DNA of 64,000 nucleotides from Paenibacillus daejeonensis DSM 15491 (lineage in GTDB: Bacteria; Bacillota; Bacilli; Paenibacillales; Paenibacillaceae), in contig NZ_KB899660.1 of the NCBI RefSeq assembly GCF_000378385.1, forward strand, positions 186,001 through 250,000. The letters run 5' to 3'. Both the position numbers and the translations under genes were made by a program. A model generated the notes under the pieces. That model was given only the letters and a program-made list of their open reading frames with translations, was not told where the DNA came from and searched no databases. Below are positions 41,603 to 51,500 of this stretch, in pieces; the first letter of the stretch is position 1; each line of letters starts with the position of its first letter.

Positions 41603-42408
41603 ATTGTCAGCTCCCTTCCCGTCCGTATTCCCGCCTCGAGGGCCGCCAGTGGATTGGGATAGGCATAGGACAGCAGGTCCGCCCGCCGTTCAGTCCAGGT
41701 TGGCACCTTCGGCCTTCCCTCATAGTTGAAATAGCCGGCAACGGCGGAGAGAGTCCAGGCTTGCCATGCCTCGGGCCGATTGGTCCAGAGCTCATGCAGC
41801 TTGTGTCTAGCCGACGGCCAGTCGTCCCCCGTGTCTATTCGCAATTGGGCCATGACCTCCCCTGCCAGCTTGCCCCTGACAAATTGCACGCCAAGCTGCT
41901 CCTCGCCAGGCAGCTCAGGCTCATCTGTGCCACAGTTCAGCATCGCCCCGAGCCGTTTGCCTGTTATTGCCCCCTCTGGCGCATGCTCCGGACGTGTGTC
42001 CAGGATGGCACCGGCCAACATCCGGCTGAAACCCGAAGGGCTGTATATGGTGATCTCCCATCCCTGCTCATGCTCATCGATGGCTGTAACCTCTGTATGA
42101 AACTGGAGCTGCAGCTTATCATGGGTGATCCGGTTGTACATCACTGGCGCGACGGCAGGGATGTGGACACGTCCGTCCTCGCCCAGAATCTGGCGGCGCA
42201 CCAGTTCAGCCTTCAGATCCTCTCCTCTCTCGCTCAGCTTGGTCTCGTGCCACCCATCGCCGGGTCGATAGCTGTTAATATATTCGTAGCCCACCAGGGC
42301 GCTGCGCTCCAGAACGAGTGTCTCGTCTATACGGCTGTAAGCCGCCCCCAGTCCGGCGAAGGTCGCGCCCAGAACGACCAGGGGGTAATACGGTATCGGA
42401 TTGTGCAT
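41599..42408 (-). CDS. FAD/NAD(P)-binding-fold partner protein
   Basis: The 269-residue protein begins V-V-L-G-A-T-F-A-G-L-G-A-A near residue 12. This is a dinucleotide-binding glycine motif of G-x-x-x-x-G-L-G form. A later V-T-A-I-D-E segment and A-G-A-I-L-D-T-R-P fit an FAD-dependent oxidoreductase-like fold that lacks part of the substrate domain. I do not recognise a named family. AGGAG lies 8 bases before the ATG. It is the first of three coupled genes (this, the larger FAD protein, the dehydratase), so it may be a second subunit or electron-transfer partner. Confidence 0.7.
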   Translation of the reverse strand: MHNPIPYYPLVVLGATFAGLGAAYSRIDETLVLERSALVGYEYINSYRPGDGWHETKLSERGEDLKAELVRRQILGEDGRVHIPAVAPVMYNRITHDKLQLQFHTEVTAIDEHEQGWEITIYSPSGFSRMLAGAILDTRPEHAPEGAITGKRLGAMLNCGTDEPELPGEEQLGVQFVRGKLAGEVMAQLRIDTGDDWPSARHKLHELWTNRPEAWQAWTLSAVAGYFNYEGRPKVPTWTERRADLLSYAYPNPLAALEAGIRTGRELTI

Positions 42409-42447
42409 AAGACCACTCCTCTTGCCCTCGTGCCCGCGCCAGCCTCA

Positions 42448-44787
42448 TCAGAAGCGCTTACTGTCCCGATAGGCACTGGGCGTGACACCTTCGTATTTTT
42501 TGAAAAGCCTTATATACGTGCTGATGCTGTAGAACCCGACTGCTTCGGCAATATCTTTGACATACCGCTCATCCTCGAGCAGCAGGGTCTTGGAATGCTC
42601 AATGCGGTATTTATTGAGGTATTCCGTGAGATTGTCTCCGACCTGTTCCTTGAAATAACGCGACAGATATGAAGGGTGGATGTCGAACGCTTCTGCAATG
42701 GCTCCAATATTGAGCTCATGGTCGCGATAATGCTCGGCAATATAGGACAGCACTTGCTCCTTGAGCCGGTTATTGCGAATGGCGCGGACACGCTCCTCCG
42801 CCAGTGCGCACACCTTGCGCAGAAATTGCTTCATCCGCTCGCGCATCGCGGCCACGGTACTGCCGTTCATCAGCTCCCGGATCGCCTCCAGATTATCGTC
42901 ATACAGTTCCGTACGCTCGGGGTTAGACTCCATTGCTGCCTTCATCATGGTGCTGCACATATCGAGCAGCAGGCAGCGGATCATATCCACCGACAGATTC
43001 TCCTCGGCCAGGTTGTGATCGATGACCTCATCCAGCACCTGGCTGGCTCCTTCATAATCGCCTGCCCCGACATAGTTAATCAGCTGCTGCTCCTTGGCCA
43101 GCGAGTAGTCATACGACAGCTTAGTCTCACGCACCTGCTCATGCCAGATAATCGTCTGCTCCCCCTGAAGAATGCGGAGAGCCATCGCCTCCATGGCTTC
43201 CTGATAGGCGGTATGCAGCTCAGTCATGGACTCATGTAGAGCACTTACAGATACCGTAAACTGGATATGGAACCGGCTGCCGATGAAGCGCTGCGCCTCC
43301 TGGGTGATACGCCTTAGTTCCTCGATGGCCGATTCGGGTGAGGCATCCGGCTGGAAATTCACAATACAAGCCAGCATATCATCCACCTCTGTCATCCAAC
43401 CCTGCTGACACTCCGAAGCCAGCTCTTCGACGATATTGGTCATGATCAAGTGAACCATTTCCCGACGCTCCTCGGGATCTTGCTCGCCCTGCCGGAAGAA
43501 GCCGCTATAATCCTCCAGATAGAACAGGATGACAGCATAGACGTCCGAACGCGGCCTGATGCCATAGTCAGATAACACCTCGGCTGCCGGGAAGCCCGCA
43601 GCGATCCGGCCCTTCAGGAAGCGGGCCAACAAGTGGGAACGCAGCGTCGTATTCTGCTTCTGAATCGTCCGGTTCATCAGCTGGTAGCGGTCGAGCGCGT
43701 GATCCATGGCTTCTTCCAGGTACGCGTATTCGTCCTTATCCCCTCTCGTATGCAGACCGGCATCGCTCCGGGCCACAACACTGCGCACGAGCTTTTGCAG
43801 CGGAGTATAGTTGCTTCTCGCGAAGAGTACGGCAATGATCGCACCGATCACCAGTGCCACGAGCAGCATCAGAAACGTCATGTTTCGCACATGCTCGGCC
43901 TTCTCGCTATAGAGCCGCTCGGGAAGGGCATAGACATACTTCCAGCTGTTGCGCTCGGATTCTACATAGGACAATGTCACTTCTTCGCCATCCCACAAGT
44001 CAGAGGTGGTATAGACCGTGTCTCCATCCGTAGCAGGCAGGTCGAAGCTGCGCTCCATTGCTGCCGTTCCTTCCGAGGACGTGAGAACCTGGTTGTCTGC
44101 ACCCAAAATGTAGACATGCCCCTGGTTATAGGATTGAATGGTTCGCAGGGAGGCGAGCAGCTGCGCTTCGTTCAGTTCAATGACCATTGTTGCCGAGGAT
44201 ACGCTATTCTGCGTAAGTGGCAGCGTCTGCGCATAGACAATACCCTGCCGATCGGATTCCACTCCCAGCTCGCGCAGACTCCAGAACGAGCCGCGCTGCG
44301 GCTGCAGGACGAACCGCTGCCACGACTCCAGGGAGATGCCGCGTGAGAGAACATGTTGCTGGAAGAAGAGATCTGACCTATAGTACGAGCTGTCGGTCAA
44401 CACAAAGTCACGGTCACGGAAGTAAATATAGAAATGATCCACATATCGTTTGGAAATGTTATACGCTTTCAATTCTGCAATCAGCTCGGTAATAGCGAAC
44501 CGTTCACTGGCTGTTACTCCCTGCTGGCCGCGAATCAGAGCATTAATCTTGGGACTGAACGCAAGGACCTCCGAGAGCCGGTACGTAAAATCGACGTAAT
44601 TGTCAATTTCCTGCTGCAGCTGGGTCAATAGCGCCGCATTAGCCTTGGAGATCTCCTCCTCCATCACCTTGCGCGTCTGCGTATGGGTCGCAGCCATGAT
44701 CAAAATTGGAATGAAAAGTACGATGGCATAGGAGGCCAGCCATTTGCCCCAGATGCCCCTCCAGCGAAAGCGGTTACGATCACTCAC
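42448..44787 (-). CDS. large membrane-bound AraC-family regulator
   Basis: The 779-residue protein has a membrane helix at about 14-33, an extracytoplasmic sensor region of about 260 residues (Cache-like) and a second helix near 300-325. A long cytoplasmic region with a HAMP-like linker follows, and then a C-terminal AraC DNA-binding domain (about 680-775; H-P-S-Y-L-S-R-Y-F-K and Y-S-I-S-T-Y-I-R-L-F-K-K). Such regulators are typical beside Paenibacillus sugar importers. The GTG start has AGGAG 8 bases upstream. It lies between the importer operon and the oxidation genes, and probably senses the polysaccharide or its products and activates the locus. Confidence 0.88.
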   Translation of the reverse strand: MSDRNRFRWRGIWGKWLASYAIVLFIPILIMAATHTQTRKVMEEEISKANAALLTQLQQEIDNYVDFTYRLSEVLAFSPKINALIRGQQGVTASERFAITELIAELKAYNISKRYVDHFYIYFRDRDFVLTDSSYYRSDLFFQQHVLSRGISLESWQRFVLQPQRGSFWSLRELGVESDRQGIVYAQTLPLTQNSVSSATMVIELNEAQLLASLRTIQSYNQGHVYILGADNQVLTSSEGTAAMERSFDLPATDGDTVYTTSDLWDGEEVTLSYVESERNSWKYVYALPERLYSEKAEHVRNMTFLMLLVALVIGAIIAVLFARSNYTPLQKLVRSVVARSDAGLHTRGDKDEYAYLEEAMDHALDRYQLMNRTIQKQNTTLRSHLLARFLKGRIAAGFPAAEVLSDYGIRPRSDVYAVILFYLEDYSGFFRQGEQDPEERREMVHLIMTNIVEELASECQQGWMTEVDDMLACIVNFQPDASPESAIEELRRITQEAQRFIGSRFHIQFTVSVSALHESMTELHTAYQEAMEAMALRILQGEQTIIWHEQVRETKLSYDYSLAKEQQLINYVGAGDYEGASQVLDEVIDHNLAEENLSVDMIRCLLLDMCSTMMKAAMESNPERTELYDDNLEAIRELMNGSTVAAMRERMKQFLRKVCALAEERVRAIRNNRLKEQVLSYIAEHYRDHELNIGAIAEAFDIHPSYLSRYFKEQVGDNLTEYLNKYRIEHSKTLLLEDERYVKDIAEAVGFYSISTYIRLFKKYEGVTPSAYRDSKRF

Positions 44788-44815
44788 AGTTCACGCTCCT
44801 ACGAGTACGGAATCC

Positions 44816-45712
44816 CTACTCCTTAATCGACCCTATCATAACACCTTTAACAAAATATTTCTGCAAAAAGGGGTAGACGAACAGGATCGGCAAGGTAGCA
44901 ACCATAATCGTGGCGTATTTGATGCTCTCGCCCACAGCTTCGACATCCTCCGTAGAGGCATTGCCCGCCATGTAGTTGGTATTATTCTGAATCAGAATCT
45001 CGCGCAAAATGAGCTGCAACGGGAACAACTCCCGGTCACGCAGATAGATCATCGCTCCGAACCATGAGTTCCAATGGCCGACCCCATAGAACAGTACCAT
45101 CACTGCCATAACCGGTAACGACAGCGGGATGACCACCCTCATCAAGATCGTCAGATCCTGTGCCCCGTCGATCCGTGCCGACTCGATCAGGCTCTCAGGA
45201 ATCGTCGCGAAGGACGTCCGGAGGATGATGAGATTCCAGGTGGAAATCAGTCCAGGCACAATAAGTGCGAATAAGCTATTGCCCAAATGCAGCCAGTTGT
45301 TGACCAGCAGATACATCGGAATCAGACCGCCTGAGAAAAACATGGTGAAGATAATCCAGAGCATAATATGCCGTGTCCAGACCACGCCTTTGCGAGACAG
45401 CACATAGGCTCCCAGGCTTGTCATGACCAGATTAAGGATCGTGCCTATCCCCACAATGAACAGCGTATTGAGATACCCGCTGAGGATATTCGGGTTCTTG
45501 AACACCATCGTATAGGCATCCAGCGTGAAGCCCAGTGGCGCCAACAGGATTCCGGTCTGGGCAAGCAGCAGACGTGAGTCGCTAACGGATGAGAAGACAA
45601 CATAAATGAAGGGATACAACGTAACGACAATCATTACGAGCATAAATAACGTATTCAGCCCATGAAAGATGTGCTCGCCCTTGCTTTTACGTATGGGTTG
45701 CGTTGATGACAT
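44816..45712 (-). CDS. carbohydrate ABC importer permease (LplC/YtcP-like)
   Basis: The 298-residue permease has six membrane helices and the MalG-family coupling loop E-S-A-R-I-D-G-A-Q-D-L-T-I-L. It is the second membrane subunit of the importer encoded upstream. The ATG has CAGGAGG upstream. It lies about 30 bases after the first permease gene and just before the membrane AraC regulator. No ATPase is encoded here, which is usual: these systems share a general MsmX-like ATPase encoded elsewhere. Confidence 0.9.
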   Translation of the reverse strand: MSSTQPIRKSKGEHIFHGLNTLFMLVMIVVTLYPFIYVVFSSVSDSRLLLAQTGILLAPLGFTLDAYTMVFKNPNILSGYLNTLFIVGIGTILNLVMTSLGAYVLSRKGVVWTRHIMLWIIFTMFFSGGLIPMYLLVNNWLHLGNSLFALIVPGLISTWNLIILRTSFATIPESLIESARIDGAQDLTILMRVVIPLSLPVMAVMVLFYGVGHWNSWFGAMIYLRDRELFPLQLILREILIQNNTNYMAGNASTEDVEAVGESIKYATIMVATLPILFVYPFLQKYFVKGVMIGSIKE

Positions 45713-45741
45713 GGTTCATTCCTCCTGACAGACAGCTGGCA

Positions 45742-46644
45742 TTACCATAGACTGTTCTCACTGATCTTCTTGCTGAATCGGTTGGCTGCGATTAGCAGGA
45801 TGAAGTTAATGACGGCCTGGAATACCCCGATGGCTGTCGCATAGCTGAACTCAAAGGACTGCAGACCCTTACGGTAAACGAAGGTGCTGATCACGTCCGC
45901 TGTGACATAAGTGTTCGGATTGTACAGCAGAATAATTTTCTCAAAACCCACGTCCAGCATATTGCCGATCTTCAGAATGAATAGGATGACAATGATCGGC
46001 GTAATCCCGGGCAGTGTAATATGGAAAATCTGCCGCCACCGGTTGGCGCCATCCATGCGCGATGCCTCGTAGAGCTCCGGGTTGATGCCCATGATGGCGG
46101 CCAGGTAGATGATCGAGCCCCAGCCTACTCCCTGCCAAATATCCGAGATGACGTAGATGGCCCGGAAATATTGAGGATGCGCGAGCAGTACCTGCCTCTC
46201 CATCCCTAACCAGACCAACAGGTCCGTAATGATTCCGTCACGAGCAAGAAACTGGGTAATCATGCCGCACACGACAATCAACGAGATGAAGTGAGGCAGA
46301 TACGTAACTGTCTGCACCACGCGCTTGAACCGTGAACCGACAATCTCATTGATGAGCAGCGCGAAGATGATGGGTGCAGGAAACGAAAAGACCAGCATAT
46401 ACAAATTCAGAATCAGCGTGTTTTTCAATAGCCGCCAGAAATAGTAACTATCGAAGAAAGAGATAAAGTGCTGAAAGCCGACCCAGGGGCTCGCGAGAAA
46501 ACCCTCGGCGATCCGAAAGTCCTTGAAGGCAATAAGCGCGCCATACATGGGTACATAGTGAAAAATAAAATAGTAGAGCACGACCGGTAAAATCATAAAA
46601 TATAGATATTTGTGCTTCCTGTAGTCCTTGAGCAGTCCGTTCAT
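45742..46644 (-). CDS. carbohydrate ABC importer permease (LplB-like)
   Basis: The 300-residue permease has six helices and a MalF-type coupling loop (E-A-S-R-M-D-G-A-N-R-W-R). Its start motif Y-L-Y-F-M-I-L-P-V-V-L-Y-Y is typical of LplB-like proteins. GAGAGGAG lies before the ATG. It pairs with the second permease and the binding protein to import an oligosaccharide, probably released by the lyase encoded upstream. Confidence 0.9.
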   Translation of the reverse strand: MNGLLKDYRKHKYLYFMILPVVLYYFIFHYVPMYGALIAFKDFRIAEGFLASPWVGFQHFISFFDSYYFWRLLKNTLILNLYMLVFSFPAPIIFALLINEIVGSRFKRVVQTVTYLPHFISLIVVCGMITQFLARDGIITDLLVWLGMERQVLLAHPQYFRAIYVISDIWQGVGWGSIIYLAAIMGINPELYEASRMDGANRWRQIFHITLPGITPIIVILFILKIGNMLDVGFEKIILLYNPNTYVTADVISTFVYRKGLQSFEFSYATAIGVFQAVINFILLIAANRFSKKISENSLW

Positions 46645-46709
46645 ACGCCGCTCTCCTCTCTGATACCGACCGGGAGGAGAATCGCCTCGCGGCTGCTCCT
46701 CAAGTCAGA

Positions 46710-48323
46710 TTATCGGTTTTTGTAACGCTCCAGGGCAGCCTGCCTGAGCTCCAAGGCCCGTTCAATGCCCATCGATTGCAATTGGGCCACGTATTTGTCG
46801 AAGTTCTCAATGGGCTCCAGTCCCATCACGAAGCGCAGCAGCATTTCATCCTTGTACGTTTCAATCTCAGCCATAATGGACGAGAGCTCCTGGGCCTCAT
46901 CAGCCGTCTGAGTCACGCGAGGCAGTCGGGTGTTTTCAAGATTGCTATAATACTGATTGAAGATGGTCATGGCTTCTTTTTGCTGCTCAAATTTGTAGTA
47001 TTGCTGGTTGTAGCGATCGTCCCCTACATAACCAGGCGCAGGGGTAGCCACACGCATATACATGGACATGGCTTCACCGACCGTCAGGCCATCCGGATTG
47101 TTCGTAATCAGATCGGTATAGATAGGAGAACCGTCCACCATCTCATACGTTAGCCCTTCGACGCCGAAGGTCTTCAGGTTATTGCCTTCCTCCGAGAACA
47201 GATAATCGAGCCACTCTGCCGTTGCTTCTGGATTTTGGTTGGCTGGCGTTATGACCGCACTCCCATCTCCGCGGAAGTCATACGCAGCCACGAATACAGT
47301 TGGTTCAGTCCCCTTCTCAAGCACCGGATGCTGGGCTGCCACCAGGTCGAAGGTCGGTGCACTTTCCGGGATGGCATTCAGAAAACGTCCCATTCCGCTG
47401 CCAATTGAAGAAATGAAAGCACCGGAGTGGCTGTTCACGACTTTGCCGTCTTTTGCATTGTTATCCTGGGTAGAAAAGTCTTGATCCAGCAAACCTTCTT
47501 CGTACCACGCATTCATCTGTGTCAAAAACTCTTTGTAGGCTGCTTCGTAAGGGCCGTACTTCACCTCGCCATTGTCCAGATAAAACGAGCCCCCAATATT
47601 CCAGGCACCCACGAAACGATCGCCCGTCATTTCGCCCAGGGTCATCGTAAGCGGGCTGGTTGCCCCTTTTTGTTCCTTGAATGCCCGCAGCACGGTGGTC
47701 CACTCTTCAATCGTCTCCGGCGTCTCCAGCCCAAGCTCCTCCAGCCAGTCTTGGCGCAGCATCATGCCGCTGCTCACATTTGAATTGCCAACGCCGATGG
47801 CTGGGAAGGAATAGATGGTGCCTGAGTCGGTGATAACCTCTTTTTTTATTGCGGGATTATCATCCAAGTACTTTTTGAAATTCGGTGCATGCGATTCAAT
47901 GAGATCATTAAGCGGCAGGATCACTCGATCCGAGATGGCCTTCTCGGGACCACCAGGATAATGCGTGAAGTTGTACTCGATGACATCCGGCAAATTACCG
48001 GAAGCGACCAGCAGATTGAATTGCTCCGCCTGACTCCCGACGGCCGGATGCTGGAATTCGACGGAGACACCGGTCTTCTTCTCCAGCTCCTGATAGAAGA
48101 GGGACTCATTGTAGTTCTTCATTAAACGTGCCGCATCCCCCGGCATGGCCGCCCAGTAGGATAGCTTCAGCGGAGCACTTGGGTTCTCATTCCCCTGAGT
48201 ATTGGTAACCGGAGCATTGGGTGTTTCGTTGTTCTGCGGTGTGCTGCAGCCTGCGGCCAGCAGGCTGACACCGAGGACTGTGGCAATAGCTGCATTCCAG
48301 CCTTTTCTTTGTACGTGTGGCAT
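46710..48323 (-). CDS. sugar-binding lipoprotein of the importer (LplA-like)
   Basis: The precursor of about 537 residues has a lipobox (L-L-A-A-G-C-S) and the large extracellular solute-binding fold of LplA-type proteins (about 540 residues is usual). W-A-A-M-P-G-D-A-A-R follows the lipoprotein linker. I start at the ATG at 48321-48323, with GAGGAGG 7 bases upstream; the longer frame includes that site. A cre-like site lies upstream at 48370, consistent with carbon catabolite control. It is the first gene of the importer operon. Confidence 0.9.
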   Translation of the reverse strand: MPHVQRKGWNAAIATVLGVSLLAAGCSTPQNNETPNAPVTNTQGNENPSAPLKLSYWAAMPGDAARLMKNYNESLFYQELEKKTGVSVEFQHPAVGSQAEQFNLLVASGNLPDVIEYNFTHYPGGPEKAISDRVILPLNDLIESHAPNFKKYLDDNPAIKKEVITDSGTIYSFPAIGVGNSNVSSGMMLRQDWLEELGLETPETIEEWTTVLRAFKEQKGATSPLTMTLGEMTGDRFVGAWNIGGSFYLDNGEVKYGPYEAAYKEFLTQMNAWYEEGLLDQDFSTQDNNAKDGKVVNSHSGAFISSIGSGMGRFLNAIPESAPTFDLVAAQHPVLEKGTEPTVFVAAYDFRGDGSAVITPANQNPEATAEWLDYLFSEEGNNLKTFGVEGLTYEMVDGSPIYTDLITNNPDGLTVGEAMSMYMRVATPAPGYVGDDRYNQQYYKFEQQKEAMTIFNQYYSNLENTRLPRVTQTADEAQELSSIMAEIETYKDEMLLRFVMGLEPIENFDKYVAQLQSMGIERALELRQAALERYKNR

Positions 48324-48369
48324 GGGTTGACCTCCTCTATACATCTCGATTATGGGGTCCGTCTGATTT

Positions 48370-48384
48370 CGTATGCGTTTACAT
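48370..48384 (-). promoter_or_regulatory. cre-like site before the binding-protein gene
   Basis: On the minus strand ATGTAAACGCATACG matches the CcpA consensus WTGNAARCGNWWWCA at 14 of 15 positions (last base differs). It lies about 47 bases before the binding-protein start, so catabolite repression of the importer is likely. Confidence 0.65.
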
Positions 48385-48547
48385 TTCAGCGGTCCCGCCT
48401 CGTTCGAGTACCCCTAGTATAGATGGCCAGGAAGCGAAGTGACAATTGGCAAGTGATGATCTGAAGCGGCAGTTGCTAACTACGTCATCAAATGCACATT
48501 GGGGATTATCAGATGCACATCCCGCGCCCCGTATGGCCTGGTGCACA

Positions 48548-48589
48548 CAAGCCCCCAGTCCCACGGGATGTGGTCATGGGGGCTTGGTG
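48548..48589 (-). terminator. hairpin after the lyase gene
   Basis: CAAGCCCCCA pairs with TGGGGGCTTG around about 20 bases, ending 9 bases after the lyase stop. It has no long T-run, but its position and strength suggest that it ends or attenuates lyase transcription before the importer operon. Confidence 0.65.
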
Positions 48590-48597
48590 TTACCTGA

Positions 48598-51500
48598 TTA
48601 TGGTTCCGTCACGATGATCTGAAGCGACGTGAAGATCAACTTGCGCTCTGCCGTCACCGTGTAGATGCCAACGTTCGTTTCCCCCGCCGTCAATCCCGTT
48701 GCCACACCCGCCGCGTCGATCTGAACGACGGAGGAATCAGCGACAATGTACCTGATCGTGAGATCATCCAGATCAGCGGCACTACCATCACTGCGCACAC
48801 CGGCTAATGCGATAGGGGCGCTGTTGCCTACGTTAACGGCTAATGTCTCTGGTGCAGTCAGCTGTGTCAGCTGCGGCTCGGTATCCGCGAATTCCGGCCA
48901 AGCCTCGCCATCCACGATGATTCTCGCCTCGGTGATGCTCATCCAATTGTTGGTCGTATTCCCTTGGCCGACAATCCGGATGTAACGGGCGTCCGTTTCT
49001 GTAAATGTATAATCCTCTAGCTCCACAGTCGTACCACTGCTTGTACCAGTTGTTAAGCTTGTCCAGACATCCCCATCCTGCGAGCCTTGGACTTCAAAGG
49101 AGAAGGCACGGGTATTGCCCAAGTACCAAGCAAGCGAAACTCCATCCACAGACCGGGTCTCACCCAGATCATACTGAACCCACTGGCCAATCCCATCAGC
49201 AGAGAAGAAGGTTCCCAAATCGTTATCGATCGTGTGACTGGGCGGGAACGTCCCCTCAATGCTGGCGGTCACGACACTTGGGGTCTGTGACCCGGTGCGG
49301 AAATAGATCTCATAGCTTGCCACTGCATTGCCGGGTCCTGTTACTGTGACGACAGCCACACCAGGAAGTGCGCTGGCCTGATCGACAACCGCTGTGACCC
49401 CGGGCTCCGTGGTTAGCGCAGTAACGAGAGGCACAGGATCTGCCACATCATAGCCCCGAACATCATAGGTATACACATTCGGATCAAAATCATCCAGTGC
49501 TACGCCGTCTAACTGCACGCCACCCAGCTGTGCTACAGGCGTCTCATTCAGGGTCCATCCACTGAGCGGCGTGAGCGCCGGCAAGGCCGGGATTGCTGCA
49601 CCCGAGCGGATCGGCGTCAGTACAATCGCCAGCTGCGGATCAACAGCGCCTTCCAGGAATACACTTAACTTGCGCATCCCAACGTTGCTTGAGTTCCAAC
49701 TCGTCACCGGCGAGCTCCACAGCGGCTCTGCTTCCATCGCCACAAACTCCGCCGGTCCCGGGGAAGCGATACGCGCCAGCACCTGCTCATCATTCAACGT
49801 CAGAATGGCCGACTTGCCATCGGGCGCCACCTCTATATTGGCGCGCGTGTGCATGAACCACCAGACATCTGCAGGGTCAATGGTCGTCAGCTCATCCTGG
49901 ATCAGCAATTGCCGGCGGTGATCGAACAACCGTACGCCGCGCTGCCAGGACGACACCCCGCGATCTGCGAAGGCTTCATCCAGATCCGCTATGGCGAAGG
50001 CCTCGCGTTCCCCGCTTTCGAATGAAACGACCTCACCGGCTGCAGTAGCGTTCTGATCCGGACCAAGCCCTGGATTGACCACCAGCGTGTTCTGTCCCTC
50101 CGCCCGCTTGCGGTAATAGGTCCAGCGCTGGCCCGTCGGCCCGTCACTGAAGATCCCCGGGGCGCTGTAGCTCTCCGTGCCCAGCTCCTCTGCCCAACGC
50201 TGGCCAAGCGCATCAAATACAAAGGTGCCCAGATCCAGGTCACCGTGATTCGCACCATTCGTTCCGCCCTTGAAGCCGACGAACGAAGCATTGGCGTCAT
50301 CCCAGGCACTGCGCATGCTCACCGCTTCCGGTCCACGGAACTTGGCGTCCAGCGGCAATTGCGTGTCCCTTGGGTTCTCGATATGGTCGGGGTCGTACCA
50401 CAACAGATGGCGCGGCGATGCGCTATTGCTTTGAAGCGCCCACCATCCCGCTTCCGGCAGATCATACTGAGCGGCCATCCAGAACAGGTCCGGATTTTGC
50501 TGGACGCCGGAACCGACATCGGAGAAGTGAAACGCCTGATTGCTCGGTCCACCCATATAGAGCGGGAATAGCGGCGTCTCTGCCAAGCCCGGCAGCTCTG
50601 ACAAGCCATAATCACTGCCGGTAGCTGTATTCAGAGCGGCCATATAAGGGACGAGATAGCGAATGGCGTACGCCCAATACCCCACTCCTTCAGGATATCC
50701 TCCATCCGGCGCAAACTCCGCAATTGCTGCGGGCAGGTGGGTCAACCCACGCGTAATGAGATTGTCTGCCAGCCCCGGCATCAGGTCGCCAACGGCCAGC
50801 GCGCCCATCCCAAGTCCGCCATGGGTCACGATATTCCAGTTGTTGGTCGTGGTTACCCACCATTCCCCTTGGTTATAGCCGTACAGCCCCGGTCGCAGCC
50901 CCAGGTTAACAATCGCGTCGCTTAATACGTCGCGCTGTTCCTCCGACCAGTAGTGGTAGAGCCAATCATAGCCGATTGCAAAAGCATGGGTCATCTCCGC
51001 CGTGCTCAGGAAGCTGACCGGGTTCCAATCCGGGAATGCAGCAGCAGCCTCAAGCTCGTCCCACAGCCGCTCCGCATAGCGGTCGTCGCCGCTCATCTGG
51101 TACACCAAAGACAGCATGTACGCGCGATCCAGCACTTGGCGGCTAATCTGCAGCAGTGTTCTGCCATCAGGAAACCCATATTGTGACACCGGCAGGGTCA
51201 GCATACGATTCGCTGATGTTACCATCGACGTGTACCATTGCTGGGACTGGGGATCGTTCTGTACACGCAGGCGCATCGCATCAAAGTCATCATCCGTTGC
51301 CATCAGACGGGGATGCTCATCCAACAGATTGGCAATGACGGAATTCTCATCCGGGTTCCAAGGCAAATCCGCGTCAGGATCCACATCCGTCCGAATGCTC
51401 ACGTCATCCAGCCTGACCGTCTGCCCTGGCGCCAACACGGTCGAATAGCGGATTTCCAACAGCTTGTTCTTGTCCAGCGCAGGGTTAATGGCTGCATTGG

